DNA of 64,000 bases, from contig JANOWJ010000120.1 in the NCBI GenBank assembly GCA_031417835.1, positions 1 through 64,000 on the forward strand. The letters run 5' to 3'. Of the stretch, positions 52,015 through 61,399 are shown one piece after another. A model generated the notes under the pieces. It was not told the DNA's origin, did not search any database, and saw only the letters and a list, made by a program, of their open reading frames with translations. The stretch is from JADJLQ01 sp031417835 (GTDB lineage: Bacteria > Bacteroidota > Bacteroidia > Chitinophagales > Saprospiraceae). How positions within the stretch are numbered: the first letter of the stretch is position 1; each line of letters opens with the position of its first letter. The position numbers and the translations under genes are program-made.

Positions 52015-52169
52015 GTTGTACTTCTCCGAAGTATATCGAACCTAAAAAAGAAATGATTTCAAACCTTATGCTTCTACCGAAGCAATAAGCAGGATCCTAC
52101 AGTTTCGGAGAAACTCAACCTTTGTAATAGCTACAAGTCTGAGTTTTCGTTACTTCGGAGAAGTACAAC
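52015..52169. repeat. Cluster of four REP-like palindromes (ACTTC-nnn-GAAGT type)
   Basis: Palindromes at 52019-52033 (TACTTC-TCC-GAAGTA), 52065-52089 (GCTTC-TACC-GAAGC with extra pairing), 52101-52115 (AGTTTC-GGA-GAAACT) and 52151-52165 (TACTTC-GGA-GAAGTA). The outer two are inverted copies of each other over 19 bases (GTTGTACTTCTCCGAAGTA and its complement), so the whole block can also fold on itself. They fill the middle of the gene-free 51918-52285. No transposase is next to them. Confidence 0.8.
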
Positions 52170-52285
52170 ATTAAAAAATTTTGAATTCTGGGGCTAATTT
52201 GACAAAGCAGAGTTAACCCTACATTGATTTTTTGCCCGAATGTTTAGTTTCCGTGTACTTTGCGACCTTTGCTCCACATAAATTT

Positions 52286-53323
52286 ATGAATCAAATGGAA
52301 TTAGGTATTTCCAGTTTTGTAGAAATGTCGCCTTCGACAGATCAAAGGGGTCTGAGAGGTCAGATCCGGATGGCTGAACTCATGGAAGAAATCATACTGG
52401 CCGATCAGCTAGGCCTGGATGTATATGCGATAGGTGAACATCACCGGCCTGATTTTATAGCCTCTGCTCCAGCCACTATCTTGGCAGCCGCTGCCGTCAA
52501 GACCAATAAAATAAAATTGTCCAGTGCAGTCACTGTACTTGGTAGCGAAGATCCTGTACGAGTATACCAACAATTTGCCACCATTGACCTCCTGTCTAAT
52601 GGTCGTGCAGAAATCATGGCTGGTAGAGGATCCTTTATTGAATCCTTCCCGCTATTCGGTTATGATCTGGCAGATTATGATGAACTTTTTCGTGAAAAGC
52701 TTGAGCTTTTGATCAAAATCAATCAGGAAGAACGGGTACACTGGAAAGGTACCTTAAGGTCTACATTGACCGGCCAGGGTGTCTTCCCCAGAGCCTTACA
52801 AAAACTGTTGCCCATTTGGATTGCAGTAGGTGGCACGCCAACTTCCGTAGTGCGAGCTGCTAAACTTGGGCTTCCATTGGCCGTGGCCATCATCGGCGGC
52901 ACGCTGGAACAATTTGTTCCCATGGTAGAACTTTATAAGCGGACCTGGAAAGAGAGTGGCCACGACATGGCTCACTTGCAACTCAGTATACATGTGCATG
53001 CTTACATTGCTGACACCGATCAACAAGCAGGTGAAGAGTTCTATCCATCGTATGCGGATGTGATGTCTCGTATCGGACGCGAACGAGGCTGGGGACCGAT
53101 GACTCGGGCTGGATTTGAACAAATGCGATCCCCGGGTGGGTCTTTATTTGTAGGAAGTGCTCAGACGGTCACAGATAAATTATTGTACATGCATTCCTTA
53201 TTTAATCATACCCGCACCCTGACCCATATGCCTGTAGGTCCCATGCTCCATCATCAAGTCATGCGGTCCATTGAATTATACGGTCAAAAAGTGGCGCCCA
53301 TACTTAGAGCATCCATCCATTAA
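52286..53323 (+). CDS. LLM-class flavin-dependent oxidoreductase
   Basis: A 345-residue bacterial luciferase-like monooxygenase family protein. MELGISSFVEMSP at the N-terminus, LGLDVYAIGEHHRPDF near 53, APATILAAAAVKTNKIKLSS near 73, VRVYQQFATIDLLSNGRAEI near 100, MAGRGSF near 122 and the C-terminal SLFVGSAQTVTDKLL and THMPVGPM match FMN-dependent alkanal monooxygenase-like enzymes. Substrate is unknown. An in-frame ATG at 52232 would add 18 residues without family support, so I start at 52286. It is 11 bases upstream of the M48 protease gene and probably co-transcribed with it. Confidence 0.9.
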   Translation: MNQMELGISSFVEMSPSTDQRGLRGQIRMAELMEEIILADQLGLDVYAIGEHHRPDFIASAPATILAAAAVKTNKIKLSSAVTVLGSEDPVRVYQQFATIDLLSNGRAEIMAGRGSFIESFPLFGYDLADYDELFREKLELLIKINQEERVHWKGTLRSTLTGQGVFPRALQKLLPIWIAVGGTPTSVVRAAKLGLPLAVAIIGGTLEQFVPMVELYKRTWKESGHDMAHLQLSIHVHAYIADTDQQAGEEFYPSYADVMSRIGRERGWGPMTRAGFEQMRSPGGSLFVGSAQTVTDKLLYMHSLFNHTRTLTHMPVGPMLHHQVMRSIELYGQKVAPILRASIH

Positions 53324-53334
53324 GCATATTTGAT

Positions 53335-54399
53335 ATGAAGTCAATTATAAAGGGCCACTATCAAGCACATAAAGATGTTGATGCCGTCGATGCAGAAGTT
53401 TTAGTTCAATCAGGTTATTGGATCATCCGATACAAAGATCCCAAAGGTCATATGCAACAATTGTCCTGGTCGGAGGCTGAGATCATATCCTTGGTGCCAG
53501 GCAACACTTATGTTTTGCAAAACAATGAATATCCACGATTCATATCTATAGATCAGGCTTTGGCTCAACGAATGAAACCCAAGTCTGCGGTGTCGTCCTG
53601 GTTTAAAGACCGAAAGGAAGCTGCCCTTGTGGGATCAGTGACTATGATCCTGGTGTTGGGTATGCTTGCGCTGTGGAAGCTTGTACCTCTCGTGGCCAAT
53701 GCCATAGCTACCCGGATCCCAATCGAGACAGAACAAAAACTGGGCTTGGAAATGCAGAAATCTTTTTTAAGTCAATATACCGTTGATACTGCGCTTACTT
53801 TATTGGTCAACGAATATTTGGATTCCTTACAGCTTCCGAGTTCATATGATTTACAACTCTATGTCGTACAATCTGACCAAGTCAATGCTTTTGCGGTACC
53901 CGGTGGCACCATCGTCATCTTTAGCGAAATACTTAAAAAAATGAAGCGTCATGAGGCGCTGGCAGCATTAATAGGGCATGAAGCCACGCATATCGAACAT
54001 CGGCATTCTCTCAAATCGCTCGCTCGAAGTATAGCCTGGTCTTCAACCTTATCGATGATCATAGGAGGCTCCGATGTGATATCAGGTATCATGGTCAAGA
54101 ATGTCAATAACCTCACCAGTCTCAAATATTCCAGATCACTCGAGCATGAAGCAGACACCAGGGCGGTTCAAATCTTAGGCGATAAACGAATCGACCTGAT
54201 AGGGATGATTGAGCTGATGCATACGTTGCAACAAATAGATACTTCGGGCCATGCAGTCGAGTTTTTACAGACGCATCCATTGACGACTCATAGGATGGAG
54301 GTTGCTATGGAGGCCAGCAGAGTACAAAAATCTCCTGTGAGTCGACTAGATTTGTTATCTATCTGGAGTAAAATCAAACAAGCAGAAGGCGTAAGATAG
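53335..54399 (+). CDS. M48-family membrane metalloprotease
   Basis: A 354-residue protein. Residues 1-75 form a small beta domain (GHYQAHKDVDAVDAEVLV, QLSWSEAEIISLVPG) found in front of M48 peptidases in many bacteria. One membrane helix lies at about 104-122 (ILVLGMLALWKLVPLV). The peptidase domain has VNAFAVPGGTIVIFSEIL near 183-200, the zinc motif ALIGHEATHIEHRH near 211-224 and SRSLEHEADTRAVQIL near 262-277 with the third ligand. It ends in helices (FLQTHPLTTHRMEVAM). It is likely involved in envelope protein quality control, as for BepA/HtpX relatives. It pairs with the LLM gene. Confidence 0.9.
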   Translation: MKSIIKGHYQAHKDVDAVDAEVLVQSGYWIIRYKDPKGHMQQLSWSEAEIISLVPGNTYVLQNNEYPRFISIDQALAQRMKPKSAVSSWFKDRKEAALVGSVTMILVLGMLALWKLVPLVANAIATRIPIETEQKLGLEMQKSFLSQYTVDTALTLLVNEYLDSLQLPSSYDLQLYVVQSDQVNAFAVPGGTIVIFSEILKKMKRHEALAALIGHEATHIEHRHSLKSLARSIAWSSTLSMIIGGSDVISGIMVKNVNNLTSLKYSRSLEHEADTRAVQILGDKRIDLIGMIELMHTLQQIDTSGHAVEFLQTHPLTTHRMEVAMEASRVQKSPVSRLDLLSIWSKIKQAEGVR

Positions 54400-54480
54400 T
54401 ATATGAGATTGCAGATGCATCACCTGTTGAGTACTAGGTCCGTATTTTAGAATCTTACAATGTTTACCCGATCAGTGCCT

Positions 54481-55188
54481 TCATTCCAAGTTATTATAAT
54501 ATGCGATCAACTCCATCAACTCTTTTTCATTTAAAGAAGTTTTTTTACGTTTTACAAACGATGCGATAGATTTTTTATGGTTTGGTAGCCATTCTAGCAG
54601 TTTTTTGACATTGTATATCGGTATCGCAGCAGCTGACCCTAAACGAACAAAATATTGATCCTTGGCCCGGATATATTTTGCAGGAGTATTAGAGGATTCC
54701 AACGCTTTTGCAGCTTTTCTGTCTTGAAACGTGATGAATGATTTGGCCATTAATTTGACAGTATTGGTATCTAATACTTTAAAAAAACCCATTTTTACCT
54801 TATCTTTTTCTTCAAAAGGTTGTGCTTGAAAACTTTGACCAGCGACATTCACTTTTAAAATATTAGGGCCTGGATCTAGGATATACTTGACATCTTCCTC
54901 CATAAACTCTACCCAATCATTATAGATATCATACCGCATCATGACATTTTTAAATGTAGCTTTCACTGTATAGACTTCGCCAAGTAAAAAGGAATCATTC
55001 TGGTAGGGGCTTCCTTCAATGTCTGATGCATCCAACCGATGATGTGGTTTTCTATCCTTGAATAGCACGTAATCCGCCGCATTATTCACATGTTGGAATA
55101 CCTCCTGCGCTCCCAACCTGGAGCTATAAAGCATGCAAATAAGGCCAAAACAAATCATTCTAAAGTTTAATGTCATTTTTCTAACCAT
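54481..55188 (-). CDS. Secreted protein of unknown function, paralogue 2 of a tandem pair
   Basis: A 235-residue secreted protein with a signal peptide ending RLGAQ near 27. It shares its layout with the product of 55219-55908: IEGSPYQNDSFLLGEVYTVKATFKNVMMRYDIYNDWVEF near 60-95 (two parts), YILDPGPNILKVNV, KVKMGFFKVLDTNTVKLM, TPAKYIRAKDQYFVRL and a helical C-terminus. No known enzymatic motif is present. Similar short proteins are frequent in Bacteroidota and may be envelope proteins. An internal ATG at 55176 is a possible alternative start. It lies 30 bases after its paralogue, so the two are probably one transcript. Confidence 0.78.
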   Translation of the reverse strand: MVRKMTLNFRMICFGLICMLYSSRLGAQEVFQHVNNAADYVLFKDRKPHHRLDASDIEGSPYQNDSFLLGEVYTVKATFKNVMMRYDIYNDWVEFMEEDVKYILDPGPNILKVNVAGQSFQAQPFEEKDKVKMGFFKVLDTNTVKLMAKSFITFQDRKAAKALESSNTPAKYIRAKDQYFVRLGSAAAIPIYNVKKLLEWLPNHKKSIASFVKRKKTSLNEKELMELIAYYNNLE

Positions 55189-55218
55189 TTAGTGGGGATT
55201 TGATGTATAGATTGAATG

Positions 55219-55908
55219 TCACAAGGTTTTATAATATTTCCACAATCGAAGCAAATCGGGTTCATTCATGTTAATTTTATTTTTTGATACATATGTCGAC
55301 AACTTGTCTTGATGATCCGGAAACAATTCAATCATTTTTTTTATTGAAGTGACCAACTTGGCTTCTGACTGTAGCAGTTTGATATAATAGGCATCTTTAC
55401 CCCGAGTAAATTTTGCTGGTATTCCTTCATGTTCATAAGGCTTAGCTTCGACCCCTTTTTCAAATCGTGCAGAAGGTTTTGAAAATAGGATCACTTTCGC
55501 CGAATCGATTACATTAAAAAACCCCATTTTAAATCGACCTTGGCTTTCATATAACGTATTCATCACCGTGCGGTCCGTCCATTGTATCTTTAAGATTTTA
55601 GGGGTGGGGTCTAATATAAAGATCTGACCATTGGATCGATACTCAATCCAATCATTAAATAGATCGTAGCGCATCGCAATATCTTTGAGTACTCCTTTGA
55701 CCGTATGGATCATACCCAATTCAAATGAATCGCGATCATAGGGTGACCCCGTAATTTCTTTAGATCCTCCCGGAATGAAAAAAAGCGTCTTGGGCTTTAT
55801 GATCAAGTGATCACCTACTGAGCCTCCCAAAAATGCCTCATTTTGAGCACTCGTCATGGTGATCTGACCTATCAAGACTAAGGCTAAGCAAAATATTTTT
55901 TTTATCAT
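55219..55908 (-). CDS. Secreted protein of unknown function, paralogue 1 of a tandem pair
   Basis: A 229-residue secreted protein with a signal peptide (MIKKIFCLALVLIGQITMTSAQ). Motifs shared with its neighbour include ITGSPYDRDSFELGMIHTV, LKDIAMRYDLFNDWIEYR, IFILDPTPKILKI, RFKMGFFNVIDSAKVILF and IPAKFTRGKDAYYIKLL. The C-terminal helix pair (IKKMIELFPDHQDKLSTYV, LLRLWKYYKTL) also corresponds. It is a recent-looking duplication but the proteins have diverged widely between motifs. Function unknown; it is first in the two-gene unit. Confidence 0.78.
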   Translation of the reverse strand: MIKKIFCLALVLIGQITMTSAQNEAFLGGSVGDHLIIKPKTLFFIPGGSKEITGSPYDRDSFELGMIHTVKGVLKDIAMRYDLFNDWIEYRSNGQIFILDPTPKILKIQWTDRTVMNTLYESQGRFKMGFFNVIDSAKVILFSKPSARFEKGVEAKPYEHEGIPAKFTRGKDAYYIKLLQSEAKLVTSIKKMIELFPDHQDKLSTYVSKNKINMNEPDLLRLWKYYKTL

Positions 55909-56012
55909 ATCATTGTAGCTTGAATATGTTAATCATACTCTAGCATAGCTAAAGATACCCGTATTTAAATTACGGATTTATCCAATCAACAGCCGAGTGC
56001 ACGATCCCCTTT

Positions 56013-56735
56013 TTAAAGTTCAAACACGACTTCGTCAAAGCTCAATCTTCGGCGCTCATAATAGATCCCTTCAGGCAGCCCTTTGCCACAGGCTATGATC
56101 ATACCTATATCTAAGACAGGTGAAAGCCCCAAAAGTTTCTTGACTTTTTTACCATCGAACCCTTCCATCGGGCAGGTATCATAACCTTGGTCCGTCATGC
56201 TCAACATAAAATTTTCCGCTGCCAGGGCAAGAGACTTATTGGAGACTACACGGATATCATTGGCGCTGGTCCACCGAAGAAAAGGGACATGGCGAAGATC
56301 ATGCCATAGCAGATTTATTTTTCTGATTAAAGTAAAGAGTCCAAACCAGTCATTCCTATAAAAATAAGGCATTGAAGTCCCGTAATACCGTACTCCTTTG
56401 GCTTGTTTTTTTTTGTCCGTGTCATTAGAATGAGTCTCAGACATCAGCTGTGCCATATGCCAGGCGCAACGGTCCTCCCATCTATCTTTTCTGCTGACAA
56501 AAAGTACAAGTTCAGATGCGGACCGGGCTGCATTTTGTTTTAGGCAGAGTGGCACCATAGTGCCTATTTTTTCTTTTTCTTTAATACGGTAAAACTCCCA
56601 GGTCTGAAGATTAGAGGAGTTTGGGGCCAATAATGCAAGTTGAAGTGCCTGTGTCACGGTATTGTGGTCAAAGGTATGTTGGGTATCAAACTTGCGAATG
56701 GAGCGTCTTTTGTGAATGATTTCGGTGAGGGTCAT
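56013..56735 (-). CDS. Nitroreductase-family protein
   Basis: I start at the ATG at 56735, giving 240 residues that begin MTLTEIIHKRRSIRKFD; the upstream ATG at 56783 adds 16 residues atypical of the family. Nitroreductases are FMN-dependent NAD(P)H oxidoreductases. IIHKRRSIRKF is the FMN phosphate-binding segment, LALLAPNSSNLQTWEFYRI near 38-56 is the next, and the C-terminal ALAAENFMLSMTDQGYDTCPMEGFD and IGMIIACGKGLPEG complete the fold. A middle insertion (KQAKGVRYYGTSMPYFYRND) carries basic residues. Substrate unknown; it is a single gene. Confidence 0.88.
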   Translation of the reverse strand: MTLTEIIHKRRSIRKFDTQHTFDHNTVTQALQLALLAPNSSNLQTWEFYRIKEKEKIGTMVPLCLKQNAARSASELVLFVSRKDRWEDRCAWHMAQLMSETHSNDTDKKKQAKGVRYYGTSMPYFYRNDWFGLFTLIRKINLLWHDLRHVPFLRWTSANDIRVVSNKSLALAAENFMLSMTDQGYDTCPMEGFDGKKVKKLLGLSPVLDIGMIIACGKGLPEGIYYERRRLSFDEVVFEL

Positions 56736-57019
56736 GAGTTGGTTGGTTTTGCAAAAACAACGTACGGTAAATAAGATTGTCAAAAATAATACAAAAACCT
56801 AGAGATTATTTCGACAAGCTGAAGGGTAGTAAATTCTGAATACTATCTAAATAATTCGTTTCACATGAATGAATATAGATTTAATAGCAGCAAGACATGT
56901 TAGGTGTCCGCAAGAGGTGTACTTTTAAATCCTATCCTTGCTATTCTATCTTTCAAATAATATTGGAACCTACTTTAGTATATTCAGAGCTTCTACAATT
57001 TTCATAGTTTTGTTCCAGT

Positions 57020-57610
57020 ATGGCTAAAGCTATTACCAAAGCAGATCTCAAAAAACTCCCTGTCATGCCTTATGAAAAAGTACGGCATTTTCTCCGGACA
57101 GGGGACCTGTTTTTTAGTTCTGGCAGTTATCTTTTTTCAGGTGCCGTTCAAAAACTGACCAACAGTGTATGGAGCCACGTAGCAGTAGTCTATGTGGATG
57201 AGGAACTCGGTAGGGTGATGTTATTGGAAGCCGAACCGTATATCGGTATACGACTGATCCCTTTATCCAAATACCTATATGATTATAATGGAAAAAGAAG
57301 ACCCTACAAAGGTCAAATCGTACTTGCAAAACTCAACGTAGAATTGGAAAAACCTAAAATAAATAGAGGCATAAGTTTTGGATTGGATGAATTGACCAGG
57401 CCCTATGATAATTATGAGATCCTCCGGATCATGTTACGTATACTACTGCGCGTGAGCAAACGGGAAAAAAACAGAGCTTATATCTGTAGTGAACTGGTAC
57501 GAGATATCCTGGCAAAAGCAGGCATGATTATCCAATATAATGATACGTACATCAGTCCTGAAGAAGTATATAAAGATCAGAGAATCGATATGAAATATAG
57601 AATTTTATAA
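57020..57610 (+). CDS. YiiX/YebB-like permuted NlpC/P60 papain-fold protein
   Basis: A 196-residue protein of the YiiX-like permuted papain-fold group. The His region is TNSVWSHVAVVYVDEEL near 47-63 and the Cys region is AYICSELVRDILAKAGM near 153-169, in the permuted order His then Cys; GDLFFSSGSYLFSGAVQKL near 27-45 is the N-terminal signature. Relatives act as cysteine amidases or hydrolases on lipids or peptides; the substrate is not known. No leader is evident. It lies 12 bases before the sulfatase gene, so the two are likely one operon. Confidence 0.85.
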   Translation: MAKAITKADLKKLPVMPYEKVRHFLRTGDLFFSSGSYLFSGAVQKLTNSVWSHVAVVYVDEELGRVMLLEAEPYIGIRLIPLSKYLYDYNGKRRPYKGQIVLAKLNVELEKPKINRGISFGLDELTRPYDNYEILRIMLRILLRVSKREKNRAYICSELVRDILAKAGMIIQYNDTYISPEEVYKDQRIDMKYRIL

Positions 57611-57622
57611 ATAAAATGACAC

Positions 57623-59065
57623 ATGAAAAAATATAGTCTAGGTAAGATAGCTGCCATCCTGATTTGTATCATCGGAGTAGTATCTTTTGGTTTTATGCGC
57701 AAGTCGCAAACGCCCAATATCGTGCTTATCTTTTTTGATGATCTTGGGTACGGTGACCTATCGTGTTACGGGTCATTAGATATACGCACACCTCATATGG
57801 ATCGTCTGGCGGCAGAAGGCATCCGGTTTACTAATTTTTTATCTGCTCAAGCGGTCTGCTCTGCCTCCCGAGCTGCATTGTTGACCGGATGTTATCCTAA
57901 TCGAATAGGTATATCCGGCGCCTTGTTTCCTAATGCTGCTACTGGTATCCATGCCCATGAAATGACCATGGCCGAGCTACTCAAACAAAAAGGATATAAA
58001 ACAGCGATCTATGGAAAATGGCATTTGGGTGATAAAAAAGAGTATTTGCCCTTACAGCACGGTTTTGACGAATATTTTGGCATACCATACTCTAATGATA
58101 TGTGGCCCGTCGGCTATGATGGAAAACCTGCTACGACGGCAAACAAATTGAGATTCCCCACCTTACCACTCTTGGAGGGCAATGAAAAAATAGATTCGTT
58201 GAAAACGCTTGATCAGCAAGGTCAATTGACCAAAAAGTATACAGAACGAGCGGTATCATTTATATATCGAAACAAAAAGAAACCATTCTTTTTATACCTA
58301 CCACACAGCATGCCACATGTACCGATCGCCGCTTCAAAAACTTTCCAGGGTAATAGTGTACAAGGGCCTTATGGCGATGTGATCCAAGAGTTGGATTGGT
58401 CCGTAGGTCAGGTTTTAGATGCTTTGAAGCAGAATAAGCTCGATAAAAACACCTTAGTCATCGTGACCAGTGATAATGGGCCATGGTCCAATTTTGGTAA
58501 TCATGCCGGATCTACAGGAGGGCTGAGGGAAGGCAAGGGTACCACTTATGAGGGTGGCCATAGGGTACCTTGTATCGTGCGATGGACTGGCGAGTTACCT
58601 TCAGGGCAAATCTGTAATCAACTGAGTTCGACAATAGATATTTTTCCAACAGTAGCAGCTTTGACTCAGTCAAAGGTAGGACTGCATAAGATCGATGGCC
58701 TCAATTTAGCTTCGCTGTTGTATCAGCCCGCGTCTGCGTCTCCACGATCTACATTTTATTATTACTATCGAAAAAACTCTTTGGAAGCTATTCGTAAAGA
58801 TCATTGGAAATTGGTGTTTGCACACCCGGGCCGGTCGTATAAAAACCAATTGCCTGGCAAAGATGGCTTTCCAGGTGTTGCACCAGATGATGTAGCGATC
58901 GAAACCGGATTGTATGATTTGCGCAGGGATCCCGGTGAAGCCTATGATATATCTGCTGCTCATCCTGATATCGTGCAACAACTTCAAGCACTAGCAGAAG
59001 AAGCCAGAACCGAATTGGGGGATGATCTGTTGCAGCGTAAGGGCAAAGCCAATAGAAATCAATAA
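57623..59065 (+). CDS. Sulfatase (arylsulfatase A-like family)
   Basis: A 480-residue type I sulfatase with an N-terminal membrane or signal helix (KIAAILICIIGVVSFGFM). PNIVLIFFDDLGYGDLSCYG at about 31-50 holds metal Asp residues. QAVCSASRAALLTGCYPNR near 76-94 is the formylglycine motif in the Cys form CXASR, so it needs formylglycine modification. KTAIYGKWHLGD near 131-142, LPHSMPHVPIA near 226 and VIVTSDNGPWS near 280 match the family. It hydrolyses a sulfate ester, probably on a glycan or similar compound. A SUMF1-domain protein is encoded at 21303-24068 but is far away. Confidence 0.93.
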   Translation: MKKYSLGKIAAILICIIGVVSFGFMRKSQTPNIVLIFFDDLGYGDLSCYGSLDIRTPHMDRLAAEGIRFTNFLSAQAVCSASRAALLTGCYPNRIGISGALFPNAATGIHAHEMTMAELLKQKGYKTAIYGKWHLGDKKEYLPLQHGFDEYFGIPYSNDMWPVGYDGKPATTANKLRFPTLPLLEGNEKIDSLKTLDQQGQLTKKYTERAVSFIYRNKKKPFFLYLPHSMPHVPIAASKTFQGNSVQGPYGDVIQELDWSVGQVLDALKQNKLDKNTLVIVTSDNGPWSNFGNHAGSTGGLREGKGTTYEGGHRVPCIVRWTGELPSGQICNQLSSTIDIFPTVAALTQSKVGLHKIDGLNLASLLYQPASASPRSTFYYYYRKNSLEAIRKDHWKLVFAHPGRSYKNQLPGKDGFPGVAPDDVAIETGLYDLRRDPGEAYDISAAHPDIVQQLQALAEEARTELGDDLLQRKGKANRNQ

Positions 59066-59171
59066 TCCATTTTACAAATAAGTTATACCTCTTATAAAAA
59101 AATATGCTGTTACCTACTTATTAAACTTATTTATACATTGAGGCGTGGGAAAATAAAATCCTAACGAAGAT

Positions 59172-59573
59172 ATGTTTCAAGAATTTAAAAATTTTATAAA
59201 CAAAGGCAATGTTTTAGACCTTGCTGTTGCAGTAGTATTGGGTGCTGCTTTTGGAGAAATCGTAAGCTCTTTAGTCGCTGATATCATCATGCCCGTCATA
59301 GGATCAATCTTTAATATTAATTTTGTAGATTGGAAATATATGTTGGAACAAGCCGTAGTCGGGGCCGATGGAAAGGAGATCACGCCAGCGATCTATTTTA
59401 GAATAGGTAAGTTTATTCAATCGATCGTTGATTTCATATTAGTCGCAATCCCTGTATTTTTAATTGTAAAATCGGCTGCTAAAGCTCGAATGTCTGCCGG
59501 TCCTCCCCCACCTCCTGCTCCTTCACTATCGGAGACTTTGTTGGGCGAGATCAGGGACCTACTTAAAAAATAA
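59172..59573 (+). CDS. mscL: Large-conductance mechanosensitive channel
   Basis: A 133-residue MscL channel. MFQEFKNFINKGNVLDLAVAVVLGAAFG covers the N-terminal helix and the first membrane helix, ADIIMPVIGSIF follows, the periplasmic loop is about 50-75, the second helix is SIVDFILVAIPVFLIVKSA near 87-105, and the C-terminal helical bundle is LSETLLGEIRDLLKK. It opens under membrane tension to release solutes in osmotic downshock. It is a single gene with its own terminator. Confidence 0.97.
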   Translation: MFQEFKNFINKGNVLDLAVAVVLGAAFGEIVSSLVADIIMPVIGSIFNINFVDWKYMLEQAVVGADGKEITPAIYFRIGKFIQSIVDFILVAIPVFLIVKSAAKARMSAGPPPPPAPSLSETLLGEIRDLLKK

Positions 59574-59611
59574 ATCATTAGAAATTCTCAAGGCAAATAT
59601 TTCTGAACGAC

Positions 59612-59639
59612 AAAGGCCATTCTTCATCGAATGGCTTTT
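59612..59639 (+). terminator. Rho-independent terminator after mscL
   Basis: A stem GCCATTC (59616-59622) / GAATGGC (59629-59635), flanked by AAAG and TTTT, lies 38 bases after the mscL stop. Confidence 0.85.
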
Positions 59640-59743
59640 GTGTTTTTTATAGAGTGGAATATAATGAATCTAAAGTCATACAAATGATAGCAGCTTAAAT
59701 AAACTACATTGAGTCGTAATTCGTAATTTCGTAATTTCTCATT

Positions 59744-61300
59744 ATGCTCGTCAAGACCCATACTGCGGCAGTACATGGAGTAGATGCCTTACCTATCATC
59801 GTAGAAGTCAATGCTGGTGGCAAGGTTGCTGCCGGCAAACAATACTATTTTTTGGTGGGTCTCCCGGATAATGCAGTCAAAGAAGGCCAACAACGTGTAG
59901 AGTCTGCCTTAAAAAATATGGGCTACGACATGCCCCGAATGAAGATCGTGGTCAATCTGGCCCCTGCTGACATCCGTAAAGAGGGATCTGCCTACGATCT
60001 ACCTATCGCTATGTGTATTCTAGCCGGATCAAAACAAATACAAGCCACCCATCTCGAAGAATATATGATCATCGGTGAGCTGTCACTTGATGGCACATTA
60101 AGGCCTATCAAAGGTGCATTGCCTATAGCCGTACTCGCACATAAAAATAAATTTAAAGGCCTGATCCTGCCCATAGCTAATGCTCGTGAGGCAGGTATAG
60201 TATCCGGGTTGCCGGTATATGGTATAGACAATTTGCAAGAAGCCATAGATCTAATAGAAGGTAGATCTACACGTGCACCCATCACGGTCAATATCAATGA
60301 TGAGTTTAATAGCTCTGTCAATCTTTATGATCTGGATTTTTCAGATGTCAAAGGTCAGGAAAATATAAAACGAGCTATGGAACTTGCTGCCGCAGGTGGC
60401 CATAATGTGATCCTCATCGGACCTCCCGGTGCAGGTAAGACGATGCTAGCAAAAAGGCTGCCCACGATACTACCACCCTTGAGTCTGGAAGAAGCGTTGG
60501 AAACTACTAAAATCCATAGCGTCGCCGGACTGTTACCGATTGGTGCAAGTATAGTGACGAATAGGCCATTTCGTTCTCCTCATCATACGATCAGCGATGT
60601 AGCATTAGTAGGCGGTGGGTCCAATCCTACACCTGGTGAAATATCTCTGGCTCATCACGGAGTACTCTTCTTGGATGAATTGCCGGAATTTAAACGCACC
60701 GTACTAGAGGTGTTGCGCCAACCTATGGAAGAGCGACGCGTAACGATATCCAGAGCCAAAATGAGTGTTGATTTTCCAGCCAGCTTTATGTTGATCGCTT
60801 CTATGAATCCATGTCCCTGTGGCTATTATAATCATCCGGAAAAAGAATGTGTGTGCGGGCCCGGAGTGGTAAAACGATACCTCAATCGTATAAGTGGTCC
60901 CCTACTTGATAGAATAGACCTGCATGTAGAAGTCACCCCGGTAGCAGTACATGAACTATCAAACTATACATCAACTGCAGAGTCCAGTAAATCCATCGTC
61001 GAACGGGTAATCACCGCCAGAGCCATCCAAGAAAAAAGATACCAGAATATACCCGATGTCTATTGTAATGCACAGATGAGTGGTAAAATGTTGCGCGAAG
61101 TCTGTCAACTTCAGCCCGAGGGCGTCAATCTGTTGCGTCAAGCGATGGAACGATTACAACTATCCGCCAGGGCACATGACCGTATCCTCAAAGTGGCTCG
61201 CACAGCTGCAGACCTTGATCATAGTGCTACTATACAAAATCATCATCTTGCCGAAGCAATTAATTACAGAAATCTGGATCGTGAAGGTTGGGCCGGATGA
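59744..61300 (+). CDS. YifB/ComM-family Mg-chelatase-like AAA+ ATPase
   Basis: A 518-residue protein of the YifB/ComM family. The N-terminal ChlI-like domain (MLVKTHTAAVHGVDALPIIV, KGALPIAVLAHKNKFKGLIL) covers about 1-190. The AAA+ core has Walker A GPPGAGKTMLAKRLP near 226-240, FRSPHHTISDVALVGGGSNP near 281, Walker B VLFLDELPEFKR near 311-322 and a zinc-like Cys cluster MNPCPCGYYNHPEKECVCG near 356. A C-terminal helical domain follows. ComM is a hexameric helicase for branch migration in natural transformation. No competence genes are near. Confidence 0.93.
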   Translation: MLVKTHTAAVHGVDALPIIVEVNAGGKVAAGKQYYFLVGLPDNAVKEGQQRVESALKNMGYDMPRMKIVVNLAPADIRKEGSAYDLPIAMCILAGSKQIQATHLEEYMIIGELSLDGTLRPIKGALPIAVLAHKNKFKGLILPIANAREAGIVSGLPVYGIDNLQEAIDLIEGRSTRAPITVNINDEFNSSVNLYDLDFSDVKGQENIKRAMELAAAGGHNVILIGPPGAGKTMLAKRLPTILPPLSLEEALETTKIHSVAGLLPIGASIVTNRPFRSPHHTISDVALVGGGSNPTPGEISLAHHGVLFLDELPEFKRTVLEVLRQPMEERRVTISRAKMSVDFPASFMLIASMNPCPCGYYNHPEKECVCGPGVVKRYLNRISGPLLDRIDLHVEVTPVAVHELSNYTSTAESSKSIVERVITARAIQEKRYQNIPDVYCNAQMSGKMLREVCQLQPEGVNLLRQAMERLQLSARAHDRILKVARTAADLDHSATIQNHHLAEAINYRNLDREGWAG

Positions 61301-61399
61301 GGGTAGCTGATTTTAGATGAATCCCTATTCCGCCTGAATAATCCCGATAGCTCCTGATCACTATCAGAACGGGACAGCTGCACGGAAATTGACTATGTA

